Below, one piece after another: positions 39,875 through 49,611 of a stretch of DNA of 64,000 nucleotides. Made by a program: the position numbers and the translations under genes. Each line of letters opens with the position of its first letter. The first letter of the stretch is position 1. The notes beneath the pieces were generated by a model. That model was given only the letters and a program-made list of their open reading frames with translations, did no database searches and was not told the origin of the DNA. Source of the DNA: Pseudomonas khorasanensis (GTDB lineage Bacteria > Pseudomonadota > Gammaproteobacteria > Pseudomonadales > Pseudomonadaceae); the NCBI RefSeq assembly GCF_014268505.2, contig NZ_JABWQP020000001.1, positions 744,001-808,000 on the forward strand. Direction: 5' to 3'.

Positions 39875-40723
39875 ATGCATCGCCGTCCTTCGTTGTTCAA
39901 AGCGTGTGTTTTTGTTCTTGCGGCTTCTTCTTCGGTCATGGGCATTGCCCAGGCTGCCGATGGCAAGCTCGACAGTGTTCTGGCCCGTGGCAAGTTGATC
40001 GTTGGCACTGGCAGTACCAATGCGCCATGGCACTTTCAGGGCGCGGACGGCAAGTTGCAGGGTTTTGATATCGACATCGCCAGGATGGTGGCCAAAGGGC
40101 TGTTCAATGACCCGGACAAAGTCGAGTTCGTGGTGCAGTCCTCCGATGCGCGGATTCCCAACCTGTTGACCGACAAGGTCGACATGAGCTGCCAGTTCAT
40201 CACCGTTACCGCCAGCCGCGCCCAGCAAGTCGCGTTCACGCTGCCGTACTACCGCGAAGGCGTCGGTCTGCTGCTGCCGAACAACAGCAAGTACAAGGAA
40301 ATCGAAGACCTGCAAGGGGCGGGCGACGACGTGACCGTTGCGGTGCTGCAGAACGTGTATGCCGAAGAGCTGGTGCATCAGGCACTGCCCAAAGCCAAGG
40401 TCGATCAGTACGACAGCGTCGACCTTATGTATCAGGCGGTGAACTCTGGCCGCGCCGATGCCGCCGCGACTGACCAGTCTTCGGTCAAATACCTGATGGT
40501 GCAGAACCCCGGCCGCTATCGCAGCCCGGCCTATGCATGGAGCCCGCAGACCTACGCGTGCGCCGTCAAACGCGGCGACCAGGACTGGCTGAACTTCGTC
40601 AATACCGCGCTGCATGAAGCGATGACCGGCGTTGAGTTCCCGACTTACGCGGCGTCCTTCAAGCAGTGGTTTGGCGTTGATCTGCCGTCCCCAGCCATCG
40701 GTTTCCCTATCGAATTCAAATGA
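39875..40723 (+). CDS. Amino-acid ABC transporter periplasmic binding protein
   Basis: Solute-binding protein family 3 member of 282 residues. The signal peptide ends near AQA-ADGK. The mature part has the family text GKLIVGTGSTNAPWHF, 'LQGFDIDIARMVAKGLF' and VDMSCQFITVTASRAQQVAFT, with the Arg that usually binds the alpha-carboxylate. It is the first gene of a plus-strand operon with two permeases and an ATPase. The start ATG has CAGGAG upstream. The substrate is probably an amino acid used by the dehydratase cluster below. Confidence 0.92.
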   Translation: MHRRPSLFKACVFVLAASSSVMGIAQAADGKLDSVLARGKLIVGTGSTNAPWHFQGADGKLQGFDIDIARMVAKGLFNDPDKVEFVVQSSDARIPNLLTDKVDMSCQFITVTASRAQQVAFTLPYYREGVGLLLPNNSKYKEIEDLQGAGDDVTVAVLQNVYAEELVHQALPKAKVDQYDSVDLMYQAVNSGRADAAATDQSSVKYLMVQNPGRYRSPAYAWSPQTYACAVKRGDQDWLNFVNTALHEAMTGVEFPTYAASFKQWFGVDLPSPAIGFPIEFK

Positions 40724-40772
40724 TCCCGTGAGAGCGGGGCGAGTCATTGCCCCGCTCAAGGTACTGCTGACC

Positions 40773-41435
40773 ATGAACTATCAGTTGAACTTTGCCGCCG
40801 TCTGGCGCGATTTCGACACCTTGCTGGCGGGGCTCGGTCTGGGCCTGCAGCTGGCGCTGGTGTCGATCGCCATCGGTTGCGTGATCGGCCTGCTGATGGC
40901 GTTTGCCTTGCTGTCGAAGCATCGCGCCCTGCGGGTGCTGGCCTCGGTGTACGTCACGGTGGTGCGCAATACGCCGATTCTGGTGTTGATTCTGTTGATC
41001 TACTTTGCGCTGCCGAGTCTGGGGATTCGCCTGGACAAGATCCCGTCGTTCATCATCACGCTGTCGCTGTATGCCGGCGCTTACCTGACGGAGGTGTTCC
41101 GTGGCGGTTTGCTCAGCATTCCCAAAGGCCAACGCGAAGCGGGGCTGGCGATCGGGCTTGGTGAGTGGCAAGTGAAGGCTTACGTCACCGTGCCGGTGAT
41201 GCTGCGCAACGTGTTGCCAGCACTGTCGAACAACTTCATTTCGCTGTTCAAGGACACCTCCCTGGCCGCCGCGATTGCGGTGCCGGAGCTGACCTATTAC
41301 GCGCGCAAGATCAACGTCGAGAGCTACCGGGTCATCGAAACCTGGCTGGTGACCACGGCGTTGTATGTCGCGGCCTGTTACCTCATTGCCATGCTGCTGC
41401 GTTATCTCGAGCAGCGTCTGGCGATCCGCCGATAG
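40773..41435 (+). CDS. Amino-acid ABC transporter permease (HisM/GlnP type), first copy
   Basis: A 220-residue permease with about five membrane segments. The EAA loop is seen at 'QREAGLAIGLGEWQVKAYV'. The N-terminal MNYQLNFAAVWRDFDTLLAG is typical of the HisM/GlnP group. ATG 40773 was preferred to upstream starts that overlap the binding-protein gene. The next permease gene starts 9 bp after its stop. Confidence 0.92.
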   Translation: MNYQLNFAAVWRDFDTLLAGLGLGLQLALVSIAIGCVIGLLMAFALLSKHRALRVLASVYVTVVRNTPILVLILLIYFALPSLGIRLDKIPSFIITLSLYAGAYLTEVFRGGLLSIPKGQREAGLAIGLGEWQVKAYVTVPVMLRNVLPALSNNFISLFKDTSLAAAIAVPELTYYARKINVESYRVIETWLVTTALYVAACYLIAMLLRYLEQRLAIRR

Positions 41436-41444
41436 GAGCCTGCG

Positions 41445-42107
41445 ATGTACGAATCTCCCAGTTGGTTGCATGAATTGTGGGTGGCGCGTGAGCCGCTGTG
41501 GCAGGGGTTTCTGACCAGCGTGCAGGTCTCGGCGCTGGCCATTGTGCTGGGCACAATGCTCGGTGTGGTGGCCGGTCTGGTGCTGACTTACGGCAAATTC
41601 TGGATGCGTGCGCCGTTTCGTTTTTACGTTGATCTGATTCGTGGTACGCCAGTGTTTGTGCTGGTGCTGGCCTGCTTCTATATGGCGCCGGCGCTGGGCT
41701 GGCAGATCAGCGCGTTTCAGGCCGGAGCCCTCGGGCTGACGCTGTTCTGCGGCTCGCACGTCGCCGAGATCGTGCGCGGGGCGCTGCAAGCGCTACCGCG
41801 TGGGCAGATGGAAGCGGGCAAAGCCATTGGCCTGACGTTCTACCAATCCCTCGGCTACGTGCTGTTGCCCCAGGCGCTGCGGCAGATCCTGCCGACCTGG
41901 GTCAATTCCTCCACCGAAATCGTCAAGGCTTCGACCTTGCTTTCGGTGATCGGCGTGGCCGAATTGCTGCTCAGCACCCAACAGATCATCGCCCGGAACT
42001 TCATGACTCTGGAGTTTTACCTGTTCGCCGGTTTTCTGTTTTTCGTCATCAACTACGGCATCGAATTACTCGGCCGGCACATTGAAAAGCGGGTGGCCTT
42101 GCCATGA
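41445..42107 (+). CDS. Amino-acid ABC transporter permease (HisQ/GlnP type), second copy
   Basis: Second 220-residue permease, with the EAA loop '[19 protein letters not shown]'. It probably forms a heterodimer with the first permease. Its stop overlaps the ATPase start by 4 bp (ATGA), and a GGAG site precedes its ATG. Membrane segments cover most of the protein. Confidence 0.92.
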   Translation: MYESPSWLHELWVAREPLWQGFLTSVQVSALAIVLGTMLGVVAGLVLTYGKFWMRAPFRFYVDLIRGTPVFVLVLACFYMAPALGWQISAFQAGALGLTLFCGSHVAEIVRGALQALPRGQMEAGKAIGLTFYQSLGYVLLPQALRQILPTWVNSSTEIVKASTLLSVIGVAELLLSTQQIIARNFMTLEFYLFAGFLFFVINYGIELLGRHIEKRVALP

Positions 42108-42901
42108 CTGAAGCTCAAGTTTCCAACGTCCAGAACGCCCGGCCGCTGCTGGATATCCGTGGATTGCACAAACAGTACGGCGCGGTTGAAGTGCTCAAGG
42201 GTGTCGATCTGAGCATGCAGCGCGGCAACGTGGTGACACTGATCGGCTCGAGCGGTTCGGGCAAGACCACGCTGCTGCGCTGCGTGAACATGCTCGAAGA
42301 GTTCCAGGGCGGGCAGATTTTGCTCGACGGCGAGTCCATCGGCTACGACGAGATCGGCGGTAAACGTGTTCGTCACGCGGAAAAAGTCATCGCCCGCCAC
42401 CGGGCCATGACCGGCATGGCCTTCCAGCAGTTCAATCTGTTCCCGCATTTGACCGCTCTGCAGAACGTCACCTTGGGCCTGCTCAAAGTGAAGAAAATGC
42501 ACAAGGACGAAGCCGTCGCGCTTGCAGAGAAATGGCTGGAGCGCGTCGGCCTGCTCGAACGTCGCAATCACTTTCCGGGTCAGTTGTCCGGCGGCCAGCA
42601 ACAGCGCGTGGCCATCGCCCGGGCAATCGCCATGAACCCGAGTCTGATGTTGTTTGACGAAGTCACGTCAGCCCTGGACCCGGAACTGGTCGGCGAAGTG
42701 CTCAGCGTGATCAAGGGCCTGGCCGAAGACGGCATGACCATGCTGCTGGTGACCCACGAAATGCGTTTCGCCTTTGAGGTCTCGGACAAAATCGTTTTCA
42801 TGAATCAGGGGCGGATCGAAGAGCAGGGGCCACCCAAGGAGCTGTTCGAACGCCCGCAATCGCCGCGTCTGGCTGAATTTCTCAAGAGCACGCGGTTTTG
42901 A
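42104..42901 (+). CDS. Amino-acid ABC transporter ATP-binding protein
   Basis: ATPase of 265 residues of the GlnQ/HisP type. Walker A is [11 protein letters not shown] (~48-58), the signature is [12 protein letters not shown], and Walker B is [15 protein letters not shown]. The H-loop is LLVTHEM. It is translationally coupled to the second permease. It completes the importer and is followed after 31 bp by ridA. Confidence 0.94.
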   Translation: MTEAQVSNVQNARPLLDIRGLHKQYGAVEVLKGVDLSMQRGNVVTLIGSSGSGKTTLLRCVNMLEEFQGGQILLDGESIGYDEIGGKRVRHAEKVIARHRAMTGMAFQQFNLFPHLTALQNVTLGLLKVKKMHKDEAVALAEKWLERVGLLERRNHFPGQLSGGQQQRVAIARAIAMNPSLMLFDEVTSALDPELVGEVLSVIKGLAEDGMTMLLVTHEMRFAFEVSDKIVFMNQGRIEEQGPPKELFERPQSPRLAEFLKSTRF

Positions 42902-42932
42902 ATCTTCACTTTTGCAATCAGGAGAAACACCC

Positions 42933-43322
42933 ATGAGCATTACGCGTTACGGCACCGGCAGCACCGCCGCCGGCGGCCAGCCTCGTCCATTTGCCCGCGC
43001 CGTTGAAGCGGATGGCTGGCTGCACGTGTCCGGCCAGGTGCCGGCGGTGGAGGGCGAAATCATCGTTGGCGGCATCGTCGAGCAGACCCACCAGACGATG
43101 AAAAACCTGATCGCGATTCTCGAAGAAGCCGGTTATGGCCTGGAAGAGGTGGTGCGTGTTGGCGTGTGGCTGGACGATCCACGGGATTTCAGCAGCTTCA
43201 ACAAGGTTTTCGCCGAGTACTTCAAACCCGAACACGCCCCGGCGCGGGCCTGTGTGCAGGCGAGCATGATGGTTGATTGCAAGGTTGAGATTGACTGCAT
43301 TGCGTACAAGAAGAGGGCCTGA
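42933..43322 (+). CDS. RidA/YjgF family enamine/imine deaminase-like protein
   Basis: A 129-residue RidA-family protein. RidA enzymes hydrolyse reactive enamines and imines such as 2-aminoacrylate made by PLP-dependent dehydratases. The family text IVEQTHQTMKNLIAILEEAG and the C-terminal ARACVQASMMVDCKVEIDCI are clear; the catalytic Arg is present in PARACV. It lies between an amino-acid importer and a D-serine-dehydratase-fold gene, a context that fits removal of dehydratase intermediates. AGGAG precedes the ATG. Confidence 0.92.
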   Translation: MSITRYGTGSTAAGGQPRPFARAVEADGWLHVSGQVPAVEGEIIVGGIVEQTHQTMKNLIAILEEAGYGLEEVVRVGVWLDDPRDFSSFNKVFAEYFKPEHAPARACVQASMMVDCKVEIDCIAYKKRA

Positions 43323-43333
43323 ATGAAGGCTGC

Positions 43334-43379
43334 CCCTCACCCTAGCCCTCTCCCTCTGGGAGAGGGCGGGGGGTGAGGG
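43334..43379. repeat. Nested GC-rich palindrome after ridA
   Basis: Outer arms CCCTCACCC / GGGTGAGGG and inner arms CCCTCTCCC / GGGAGAGGG with a 3-nt loop form one long hairpin 12 bp after the ridA stop. It may end or stabilise the importer-ridA transcript; there is no T run. Confidence 0.7.
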
Positions 43380-43448
43380 CGGCAATGCCACTGACACAAC
43401 ACCAAGGGCCAGTTACCATCCGGCGACTCTGAATGGGAATCCACTGAA

Positions 43449-44213
43449 ATGACCGAAGACACCATCAAGCGCCGGGCTCGCGGTCTGGACCGGGCGTTCG
43501 ATATCCTCGATTTTCTCAAGGAAATTGGCCAGCCCTTGCGCCCCAATGACATTGCCAATGGCATCGGCAGCCCCAAATCCACGGTCTACGAACTGGTCGC
43601 ATCCTTGCTGGAACGACGGATCCTGGAACCGGTGGGCAAGGACGGCCACGTCTACCTGGGTCGACAGTTGTACTTCCTGGGCCAGGCGCATCTGCGCCAC
43701 TTCGATCTCAGCCGCGAGGCCGATCACGCGTTGCAGGAAATTGTCAGCCAGACCCATGAAACCGCGCAGATGTGCCTGCTCAACGGGCGCAAATACACGG
43801 TCGCATTGATGAAGGAGGGCGAACGGCATTTCCGCATCTCTTCCGATATCGGCGAAAACGCGCCGATCCCGTGGACCGCTTCCGGCCGCCTGCTGCTTGC
43901 CCATTTGAGCGATCAGCAAATCATCGACCTGATCGACGAAGACGATTACATCCTGCCCGACGGCGAACGCCTGCCGCTGGAACAGTTTCTGGCGGAAATC
44001 CGTCAGGCCGGCATCGATGGTTTTTTCTCCTTCGACAGCGTCGCCGACACCTTCACCCATTGCTTCGCCGCGCCGGTCAAGAACCCGCAAGGCGTGGCCA
44101 TTTGTACCCTCTGCATCGTCGCTCCGCGCGCCGATGCGAAGAACAATTACAACGACTATCGCCGGGTGTTGATCGAGAGCGCCAACAGCCTAGCCCGGCG
44201 AATCAACGAATAA
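43449..44213 (+). CDS. IclR family transcriptional regulator
   Basis: A 254-residue IclR regulator with an N-terminal winged helix (~residues 12-70: 'LDRAFDILDFLKEIGQPLR', IGSPKSTVYELVASLLERR) and a C-terminal GAF-like effector domain (~85-250). It lies between ridA and the dehydratase gene in the same direction. It most likely controls the importer and/or the dehydratase unit. The effector is unknown. Confidence 0.9.
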   Translation: MTEDTIKRRARGLDRAFDILDFLKEIGQPLRPNDIANGIGSPKSTVYELVASLLERRILEPVGKDGHVYLGRQLYFLGQAHLRHFDLSREADHALQEIVSQTHETAQMCLLNGRKYTVALMKEGERHFRISSDIGENAPIPWTASGRLLLAHLSDQQIIDLIDEDDYILPDGERLPLEQFLAEIRQAGIDGFFSFDSVADTFTHCFAAPVKNPQGVAICTLCIVAPRADAKNNYNDYRRVLIESANSLARRINE

Positions 44214-44253
44214 ACGGCGGCTGCCTGCGGCCGCGATTGTGAGGAATTCGACC

Positions 44254-45468
44254 ATGACGACTGCCATCAATACCGCTGTGGAAAAGGGCGACGCCGCGAT
44301 CGGTGCGCACCTGACGCGCGACGTCAGCCTGCCGGCGCTGGTACTGCACCGTAAAGCGCTGGAGCACAACATCCGCTGGATGCAGAAGTTTGTCAGTGAC
44401 AGCGGAGCGGAACTGGCGCCCCATGGCAAAACCAGCATGACGCCCGCGCTGTTCAAACGTCAGCTCGACGCGGGCGCTTGGGGCATCACCCTTGCCAGCG
44501 CCACCCAGACCCGCGCCGCTTACGCCCACGGTGTGCGGCGGGTGCTGATGGCCAACCAATTGGTTGGCACGCCGAACATGGCGCTGATTGCCGATTTACT
44601 CGCCGATCCGGCGTTTGATTTTCATTGCATGGTCGACCATCCGGACAACGTCGCCGACCTCGGCGCCTACTTCGCCTCGCGTGGGGTGACACTCAACGTG
44701 ATGATTGAATACGGCGTGGTCGGCGGCCGCTGCGGTTGCCGCAGCGAGCAGGAAGTCATCGAGCTGGCGAGGGCGATCGATGCACAACCGGCGCTGGCCC
44801 TGACCGGTATCGAAGGTTACGAAGGCGTGATTCACGGCGACCACGCGGTCAGCGGTATTCGCGAGTTTGCCGCGTCGCTGGTCCGCCTGGCGGTGCAGTT
44901 GCAGGACAGCGGCGCCTTTGCCATCGCCAAACCGGTCATCACCGCGTCGGGCTCGGCGTGGTACGACCTGATTGCCGAATCCTTCGAAACGCAAAACGCC
45001 GCCGGGCGTTTCCTCAGCGTGTTGCGCCCGGGCAGTTACGTGGCGCACGACCATGGCATTTATAAAGAAGCGCAGTGCTGCGTGCTCGATCGGCGTAGCG
45101 ATCTGCACGAAGGCCTGCGTCCGGCGCTGGAAGTCTGGGCGCATGTGCAGTCGTTGCCGGAGCCGGGCTTTGCGGTGATCGCCCTCGGCAAGCGCGACGT
45201 CGCCTTCGATGCCGGATTGCCGGTGCCGTTGTTGCGTTACAAGGCGGGTGTGGTGCCGGCGGCGGGTGATGATGTCGGCGCGTGCAAGGTGACTGCGGTG
45301 ATGGATCAGCACGCGTTCATGACCGTGGCGCCGGGCGTTGAACTGCGCGTGGGCGACATCATTACCTTTGGTACTTCGCATCCGTGCCTGACGTTCGACA
45401 AGTGGCGGGTGGGGTTGCTGGTGGATGAGCAGTTGTCGGTGATCGAAACCATGAAAACCTGTTTCTAA
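44254..45468 (+). CDS. PLP-dependent D-serine-dehydratase / D-threonine-aldolase fold enzyme
   Basis: A fold-type III PLP enzyme of 404 residues. The N-terminal alanine-racemase-like barrel carries the PLP Lys in APHGKTSMTPALF (~residue 60). The C-terminal domain ends with SHPCLTFDKW, whose His and Cys match the zinc ligands of eukaryotic-type D-serine dehydratase. It probably acts on a D-beta-hydroxy amino acid, giving a keto acid and ammonia, or an aldehyde and a smaller amino acid. RidA upstream would clear its enamine product. The start ATG 44254 follows GAGGAAT. Exact substrate is not determinable. Confidence 0.88.
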   Translation: MTTAINTAVEKGDAAIGAHLTRDVSLPALVLHRKALEHNIRWMQKFVSDSGAELAPHGKTSMTPALFKRQLDAGAWGITLASATQTRAAYAHGVRRVLMANQLVGTPNMALIADLLADPAFDFHCMVDHPDNVADLGAYFASRGVTLNVMIEYGVVGGRCGCRSEQEVIELARAIDAQPALALTGIEGYEGVIHGDHAVSGIREFAASLVRLAVQLQDSGAFAIAKPVITASGSAWYDLIAESFETQNAAGRFLSVLRPGSYVAHDHGIYKEAQCCVLDRRSDLHEGLRPALEVWAHVQSLPEPGFAVIALGKRDVAFDAGLPVPLLRYKAGVVPAAGDDVGACKVTAVMDQHAFMTVAPGVELRVGDIITFGTSHPCLTFDKWRVGLLVDEQLSVIETMKTCF

Positions 45469-45554
45469 GGCTTGAGACCGAGGCGCGGCCAATCGCTGGC
45501 TTGCCAGCGATGAGGCCTGAACAGCCACCACCGAACCACCAGAGGCCCAACCAG

Positions 45555-46490
45555 ATGAACACCCTCAGCCCCTTGGGCCCCAACACCCCACGCATTGCCC
45601 TGATCGGCGAATGCATGATCGAACTGCAACAACGCGCTGATGGCAGCCTGCAACAAAGCTTCGGGGGCGATACCCTGAACACGGCTGTGTACTTGTCCCG
45701 GGCGATGGGTGACAAGGCGCAGGTCGATTACGTCACCGCGCTGGGCGATGACAGTTTCAGTGACGCCATGTGCCAGATCTGGCGCAGCGAAGGCATCGGC
45801 CTCGATCTCGTGCAGCGCTTGCCCGGTCGGCTGCCCGGTTTGTACTGCATCCAGACCGACGCCCACGGCGAGCGCCGCTTTCTGTACTGGCGCAACGAAG
45901 CAGCCGTACGCGATTGCTTCACCACGCCGGCGGCCGAGCCGGTTCTGGCGGCGTTGCCGGATTACGACGTGTTGTATTTCAGCGGCATTACCCTCGCGGT
46001 ACTCGGCATGCAAGGGCGAGCCCGACTGATCCGGACCCTGGTAGAAGCCCGGCAGCGTGATGCGCGCATTGTCTTCGACAACAACTATCGACCGCGCCTG
46101 TGGGCTTCGGTGGAGGAGGCGCGCGGGGCGTATCGCAGCGTGTTGCCGTATGTCGATCTGGCGCTACTGACCGTGGATGACGAACAGGCGCTGTTCGGTT
46201 TCGCCGATTGCGAGTCGGTATTCGAGGCTTACGCGCAGTTCGGCACACCGGAAGTGGTCCTCAAGCGAGGTGCCGAGACATGCCTGATTCGCTGCGAAGG
46301 TGAGGCGTTTGAAGTGCCGGCACAGAAGGTCGACAAGGTGATAGACACGACCGCAGCGGGGGATTCGTTCAGTGCGGCGTATCTGGCGAAACGATTGCTC
46401 GGTGGCAGCCCGGCTGAGGCGGCTGAAGCTGGACACCGATTGGCAAGCCAGGTCATTCAATGCCCGGGGGCGCTGATCCCCAAAGCATAA
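45555..46490 (+). CDS. kdgK: PfkB-family sugar kinase, likely 2-dehydro-3-deoxygluconokinase
   Basis: A 311-residue ribokinase-fold enzyme. The N-terminal substrate region has IALIGECMIELQQ and SFGGDTLNTAVYLSR, and the C-terminal PfkB signature DTTAAGDSFSAAYLAK carries the catalytic Asp. Best match by eye is KDG kinase, which phosphorylates 2-keto-3-deoxygluconate. It starts 86 bp after the dehydratase gene and may share its transcript. Another acidic-sugar substrate is possible. Confidence 0.82.
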   Translation: MNTLSPLGPNTPRIALIGECMIELQQRADGSLQQSFGGDTLNTAVYLSRAMGDKAQVDYVTALGDDSFSDAMCQIWRSEGIGLDLVQRLPGRLPGLYCIQTDAHGERRFLYWRNEAAVRDCFTTPAAEPVLAALPDYDVLYFSGITLAVLGMQGRARLIRTLVEARQRDARIVFDNNYRPRLWASVEEARGAYRSVLPYVDLALLTVDDEQALFGFADCESVFEAYAQFGTPEVVLKRGAETCLIRCEGEAFEVPAQKVDKVIDTTAAGDSFSAAYLAKRLLGGSPAEAAEAGHRLASQVIQCPGALIPKA

Positions 46491-46522
46491 AATGCGATCC
46501 GAGCTGCCGAAGCTGCGATGAC

Positions 46523-46630
46523 TGATCGTTCCCACGCGCAGCAAAGGAATGCAGCAAGGGACGCTCTGCGTCCCAGAGCCGACGCAGAGCGTCGGAATAG
46601 GCATTACCACGCAGAGCGTGGGAACGATCA
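46523..46630 (+). repeat. 108-bp compound palindromic repeat, copy 1
   Basis: The outer ends are TGATCGTTCCCACGC and GCGTGGGAACGATCA. Inside are two hairpins, GGGACGC-TCT-GCGTCCC and CCGACGC-AGA-GCGTCGG, giving a cloverleaf-like fold. A second copy of the same length lies inverted at 52744-52851. Just upstream (46505-46518) is a short match to another intergenic repeat (GAGCTGCCGAAGCTGCGAT). Confidence 0.85.
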
Positions 46631-46639
46631 ACGCGGTGA

Positions 46640-46915
46640 TTAATCGCGGTAGAACACCTGCACCAGGTGATAGCCAAACTTGCTCTTGATCGGCCCGTGC
46701 ACGGTTCGCAGCGGCTTCTTGAAAATCACCGCATCAATCGCGCCGACCATCTGCCCTGGCCGCACTTCACCCAGGTCGCCGCCGCGCTTGCCGGACGGGC
46801 ATGTCGAAAATTTCTTCGCCAGCACATCAAACGCTTCACCTTTGGCGATACGTTGTTTGAGCTGTTCGGCCTCTTCAGCGGTTTTCACCAGAATGTGGCG
46901 GGCTTGGGCTTTCAT
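46640..46915 (-). CDS. Parvulin-type peptidyl-prolyl isomerase, single domain (copy 1)
   Basis: A 91-residue parvulin, the size of E. coli PpiC. Family text: KAQARHILVKTAEEAEQL, 'CPSGKRGGDLGEVRPGQMV', and 'VHGPIKSKFGYHLVQV'. It has no signal peptide, so it is cytoplasmic. A paralogue lies at 62560-62841. Confidence 0.93.
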   Translation of the reverse strand: MKAQARHILVKTAEEAEQLKQRIAKGEAFDVLAKKFSTCPSGKRGGDLGEVRPGQMVGAIDAVIFKKPLRTVHGPIKSKFGYHLVQVFYRD

Positions 46916-46961
46916 CGTGCAATACCTGATAACGGGGTGACGGCGGGCGCGCGATTATGCC

Positions 46962-49502
46962 TCAAGTCGAGGCCGGGTTGGCCATCTTGCGAATCTTGCC
47001 CGCGAGCACTTCGAGTGCGAAGGGCTTGGCCACCATGTCCATGCCTTCCTCGAGAAAGCCCTGACGCTCGGCAGCAATCTGCGCATAGCCGGTCATGAAC
47101 AGTACCTTGAGCCCCGGGCGATGCTGGCGGGCTATCTCCGCCAACTGGCGACCGTTCATGCCGGGCAAGCCGACATCGGTGACCAGCAAATCCACGCGCT
47201 GGGCGGATTCGAGCAGGGGCAGGGCAGTCTTGGCGTTTTCCGCTTCGAACGTTTTGTAACCCAGCTCCTTGAGCAGGTCGAGCACCAGCATGCGCACCGC
47301 CGGGTCATCCTCGACCACGATCGCTGTTTCGCCCGAAGATGAGGTCGCAATCGGCTCGGCCGTCTCGACAGACGAGGGTTCGGGCGCCAGCTCAAGCAAG
47401 CGCGGCAAATACAGGCGCACGCAAGTCCCTTGCCCCGGGACGCTGTCGAGGCTGACGTGCCCGCCGGACTGCTGGGCGAAACCGTAAATCATCGACAGCC
47501 CCAGCCCGGTGCCCTGGCCGATGGGTTTGGTGGTAAAAAACGGATCGAACGCCTTGGAGCGAATCGACGGGGTCATCCCGGTGCCGTTGTCGCTGACGGC
47601 GAGCATCACGTATTCCCCGGCTTTCACCGGTTCCAGCGTCGTGATATCGCTGCCGTCGAGGTAAACGTTGGCGGTCTGGATCAGTAACACGCCGCCCTGC
47701 GGCATTGCGTCCCGAGCGTTGATCACCAGGTTGAGCAGGGCATTTTCCAGCTGACTGACGTCGGTGCTCACGGGCCACAAGTCATCCGGCAGGCGTAGCT
47801 GCAGGTCAATCGGATCGCCTTTGGTGCGGCGGATCAGGTCTTCGAGCGAATGCACCAGTTCGTTGACGTTCAGTTGTTTGCGGTCCAGTGACTGGCGTCG
47901 GGAAAACGCCAGCAGACGATGGGTCAGCGCCGCCGCGCGATTGGCCGATGATACCGCCGCTTCGGTGAAACGCCCGATTTCATCTGCGCGGCCATTGGCG
48001 ATATAGCGCTGCATCAGGTCGAGGCTGCCGATGATGCCGGTCAGCATATTGTTGAAGTCATGGGCAATGCCGCCCGTGAGCTGGCCGACGGCTTCCATTT
48101 TCTGCGCGTGGCGCAAGGCATCTTCAGCGCGCTCGCGTTCGAACATCTCGTTCTGCAAACGCTGGTTGGCCTGCGCCAATTGCTCCGTACGCGCGCTGAC
48201 GCGCTCTTCAAGGGTTTCGTTGAGATTGCGCAGCGCTTCTTCGGTCTTCTTGCGCTCGGTTTCGTCGATCACAAAAATGTAGAAGCCGTTGACCGTGCCA
48301 TCCGCGCCGTGGCGTGGCAGATAGTTCATCAGGGCGTGACGGGTGCTGCCGTCGCGGTGGGGCGTGTAGAAACTGAAGGAGCAGGGGCGTCCGGCCAGCG
48401 CTTCAGCGATATAAGGCGCGCGCAAGAAATACGCTTCTTCGCCAACGACTTCGCGAATCGTGCGCCCGTACAACTCCTGCGGAGTCAGGCCGTACCAGTC
48501 GAGATAGGCCGAATTGTTCAAGCGGAAACGTTCTTCGTGATCAACGTAACTGATCAGGATCGGCATGGCGTTGATGATCAGCTGAAGTTCGGTCTGGCTC
48601 TGGCGCAAGGCTTGCTCGGTGTGTTTGCGCTCGGTCAGGTCCAGCGCAGCACCGAGAAAGCGCACCGGACGCCCGTGGTGATCCTTGTAGCAACGACCCC
48701 GGGCGAACACCCAGCGCACTTCGCCGTCAGCTTGCAACAAACGGTATTCCTCGGCGTACTCGGTGCCGTGGGTGATGCAGTGTTTGATACTGCGCGCGAC
48801 CATGGCACGGTCTTCCGGGTGTACGCCTTGCAGGTAATCGCTGATCGGCAATTGCCCGGCCTTGGCGGGATCGACGCCGTGCAGTTCGGCAAAATGCGCA
48901 TCGGCGATAAAGCGGTCTTCGCCAATATCCCAATCCCAGGTACCGACCGCGTCAGTCGCGGCCAGCGCCAGTTGCAGGCGCTCCTCGGACTGGCGCTGGG
49001 CTTTGAGGCTTTCCTCGGAGCGGCGTTTCAGTTCCAGGGCGATGCGTCGGCGTTCGTTGGTTTCGATGGCCGTGACCAGAATCCCGGCCACTTGCCTCGT
49101 TTCATCGCGAATCGGGCTGTAGGTCAGATCGAGCCAGAAGTCGGAGTCCTTGCCCGCGTGTTGCAGTGTGAAGCGTCGTTCACTGTAGGTGCGTACCTGG
49201 CCGTCCAGCACCGCACGATAAATCGGTTCGGCAAAGTCGCGAAGTTCCGGCCAGACCTCGTGCGTCGGTTTCCCGAAAGCCTCGGGATGCTTGCTGCCGG
49301 CGAGCAGGGCAAAGCCATTGTTGTAAATCTGCGTGAGTGCCGGCCCCCATAACAACAGCATGGGCATTGGCGAGTGAACCACGATGTCCACTGCCGTGCG
49401 CAGGCTCTGCGGCCAGGTGCCGGCAGCGCCGAGCGGGCTGCGGCTCCAGTCGGTGCGGGCAATCAGGGCCTGGGCATCATCGGTAGTGGGTACAGCGTTC
49501 AT
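46962..49502 (-). CDS. Hybrid sensor histidine kinase with multiple PAS domains and receiver
   Basis: Cytoplasmic hybrid kinase of 846 residues. A PAS-like sensor (~10-155) starts with [16 protein letters not shown] and [17 protein letters not shown]. Two PAS/PAC units follow (~190-310, ~315-430), then a coiled linker (~435-465). HisKA has its His in [11 protein letters not shown] (~478), the HATPase ends with [10 protein letters not shown] (~660), and the C-terminal receiver has its Asp in [13 protein letters not shown] (~775). It is a paralogue of the kinase at 4564-6675. No response-regulator gene is adjacent. Confidence 0.92.
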   Translation of the reverse strand: MNAVPTTDDAQALIARTDWSRSPLGAAGTWPQSLRTAVDIVVHSPMPMLLLWGPALTQIYNNGFALLAGSKHPEAFGKPTHEVWPELRDFAEPIYRAVLDGQVRTYSERRFTLQHAGKDSDFWLDLTYSPIRDETRQVAGILVTAIETNERRRIALELKRRSEESLKAQRQSEERLQLALAATDAVGTWDWDIGEDRFIADAHFAELHGVDPAKAGQLPISDYLQGVHPEDRAMVARSIKHCITHGTEYAEEYRLLQADGEVRWVFARGRCYKDHHGRPVRFLGAALDLTERKHTEQALRQSQTELQLIINAMPILISYVDHEERFRLNNSAYLDWYGLTPQELYGRTIREVVGEEAYFLRAPYIAEALAGRPCSFSFYTPHRDGSTRHALMNYLPRHGADGTVNGFYIFVIDETERKKTEEALRNLNETLEERVSARTEQLAQANQRLQNEMFERERAEDALRHAQKMEAVGQLTGGIAHDFNNMLTGIIGSLDLMQRYIANGRADEIGRFTEAAVSSANRAAALTHRLLAFSRRQSLDRKQLNVNELVHSLEDLIRRTKGDPIDLQLRLPDDLWPVSTDVSQLENALLNLVINARDAMPQGGVLLIQTANVYLDGSDITTLEPVKAGEYVMLAVSDNGTGMTPSIRSKAFDPFFTTKPIGQGTGLGLSMIYGFAQQSGGHVSLDSVPGQGTCVRLYLPRLLELAPEPSSVETAEPIATSSSGETAIVVEDDPAVRMLVLDLLKELGYKTFEAENAKTALPLLESAQRVDLLVTDVGLPGMNGRQLAEIARQHRPGLKVLFMTGYAQIAAERQGFLEEGMDMVAKPFALEVLAGKIRKMANPAST

Positions 49503-49611
49503 ACGTCAATCCTGAAGGTGGTTCGATGAGACGGGGTCTATGATTGTTGCAGGAGCCGCGCCAAGCGTAGGCCAGATTTGCTCATTCAATGCTTCGCGGG
49601 TGCTTTCAGCC

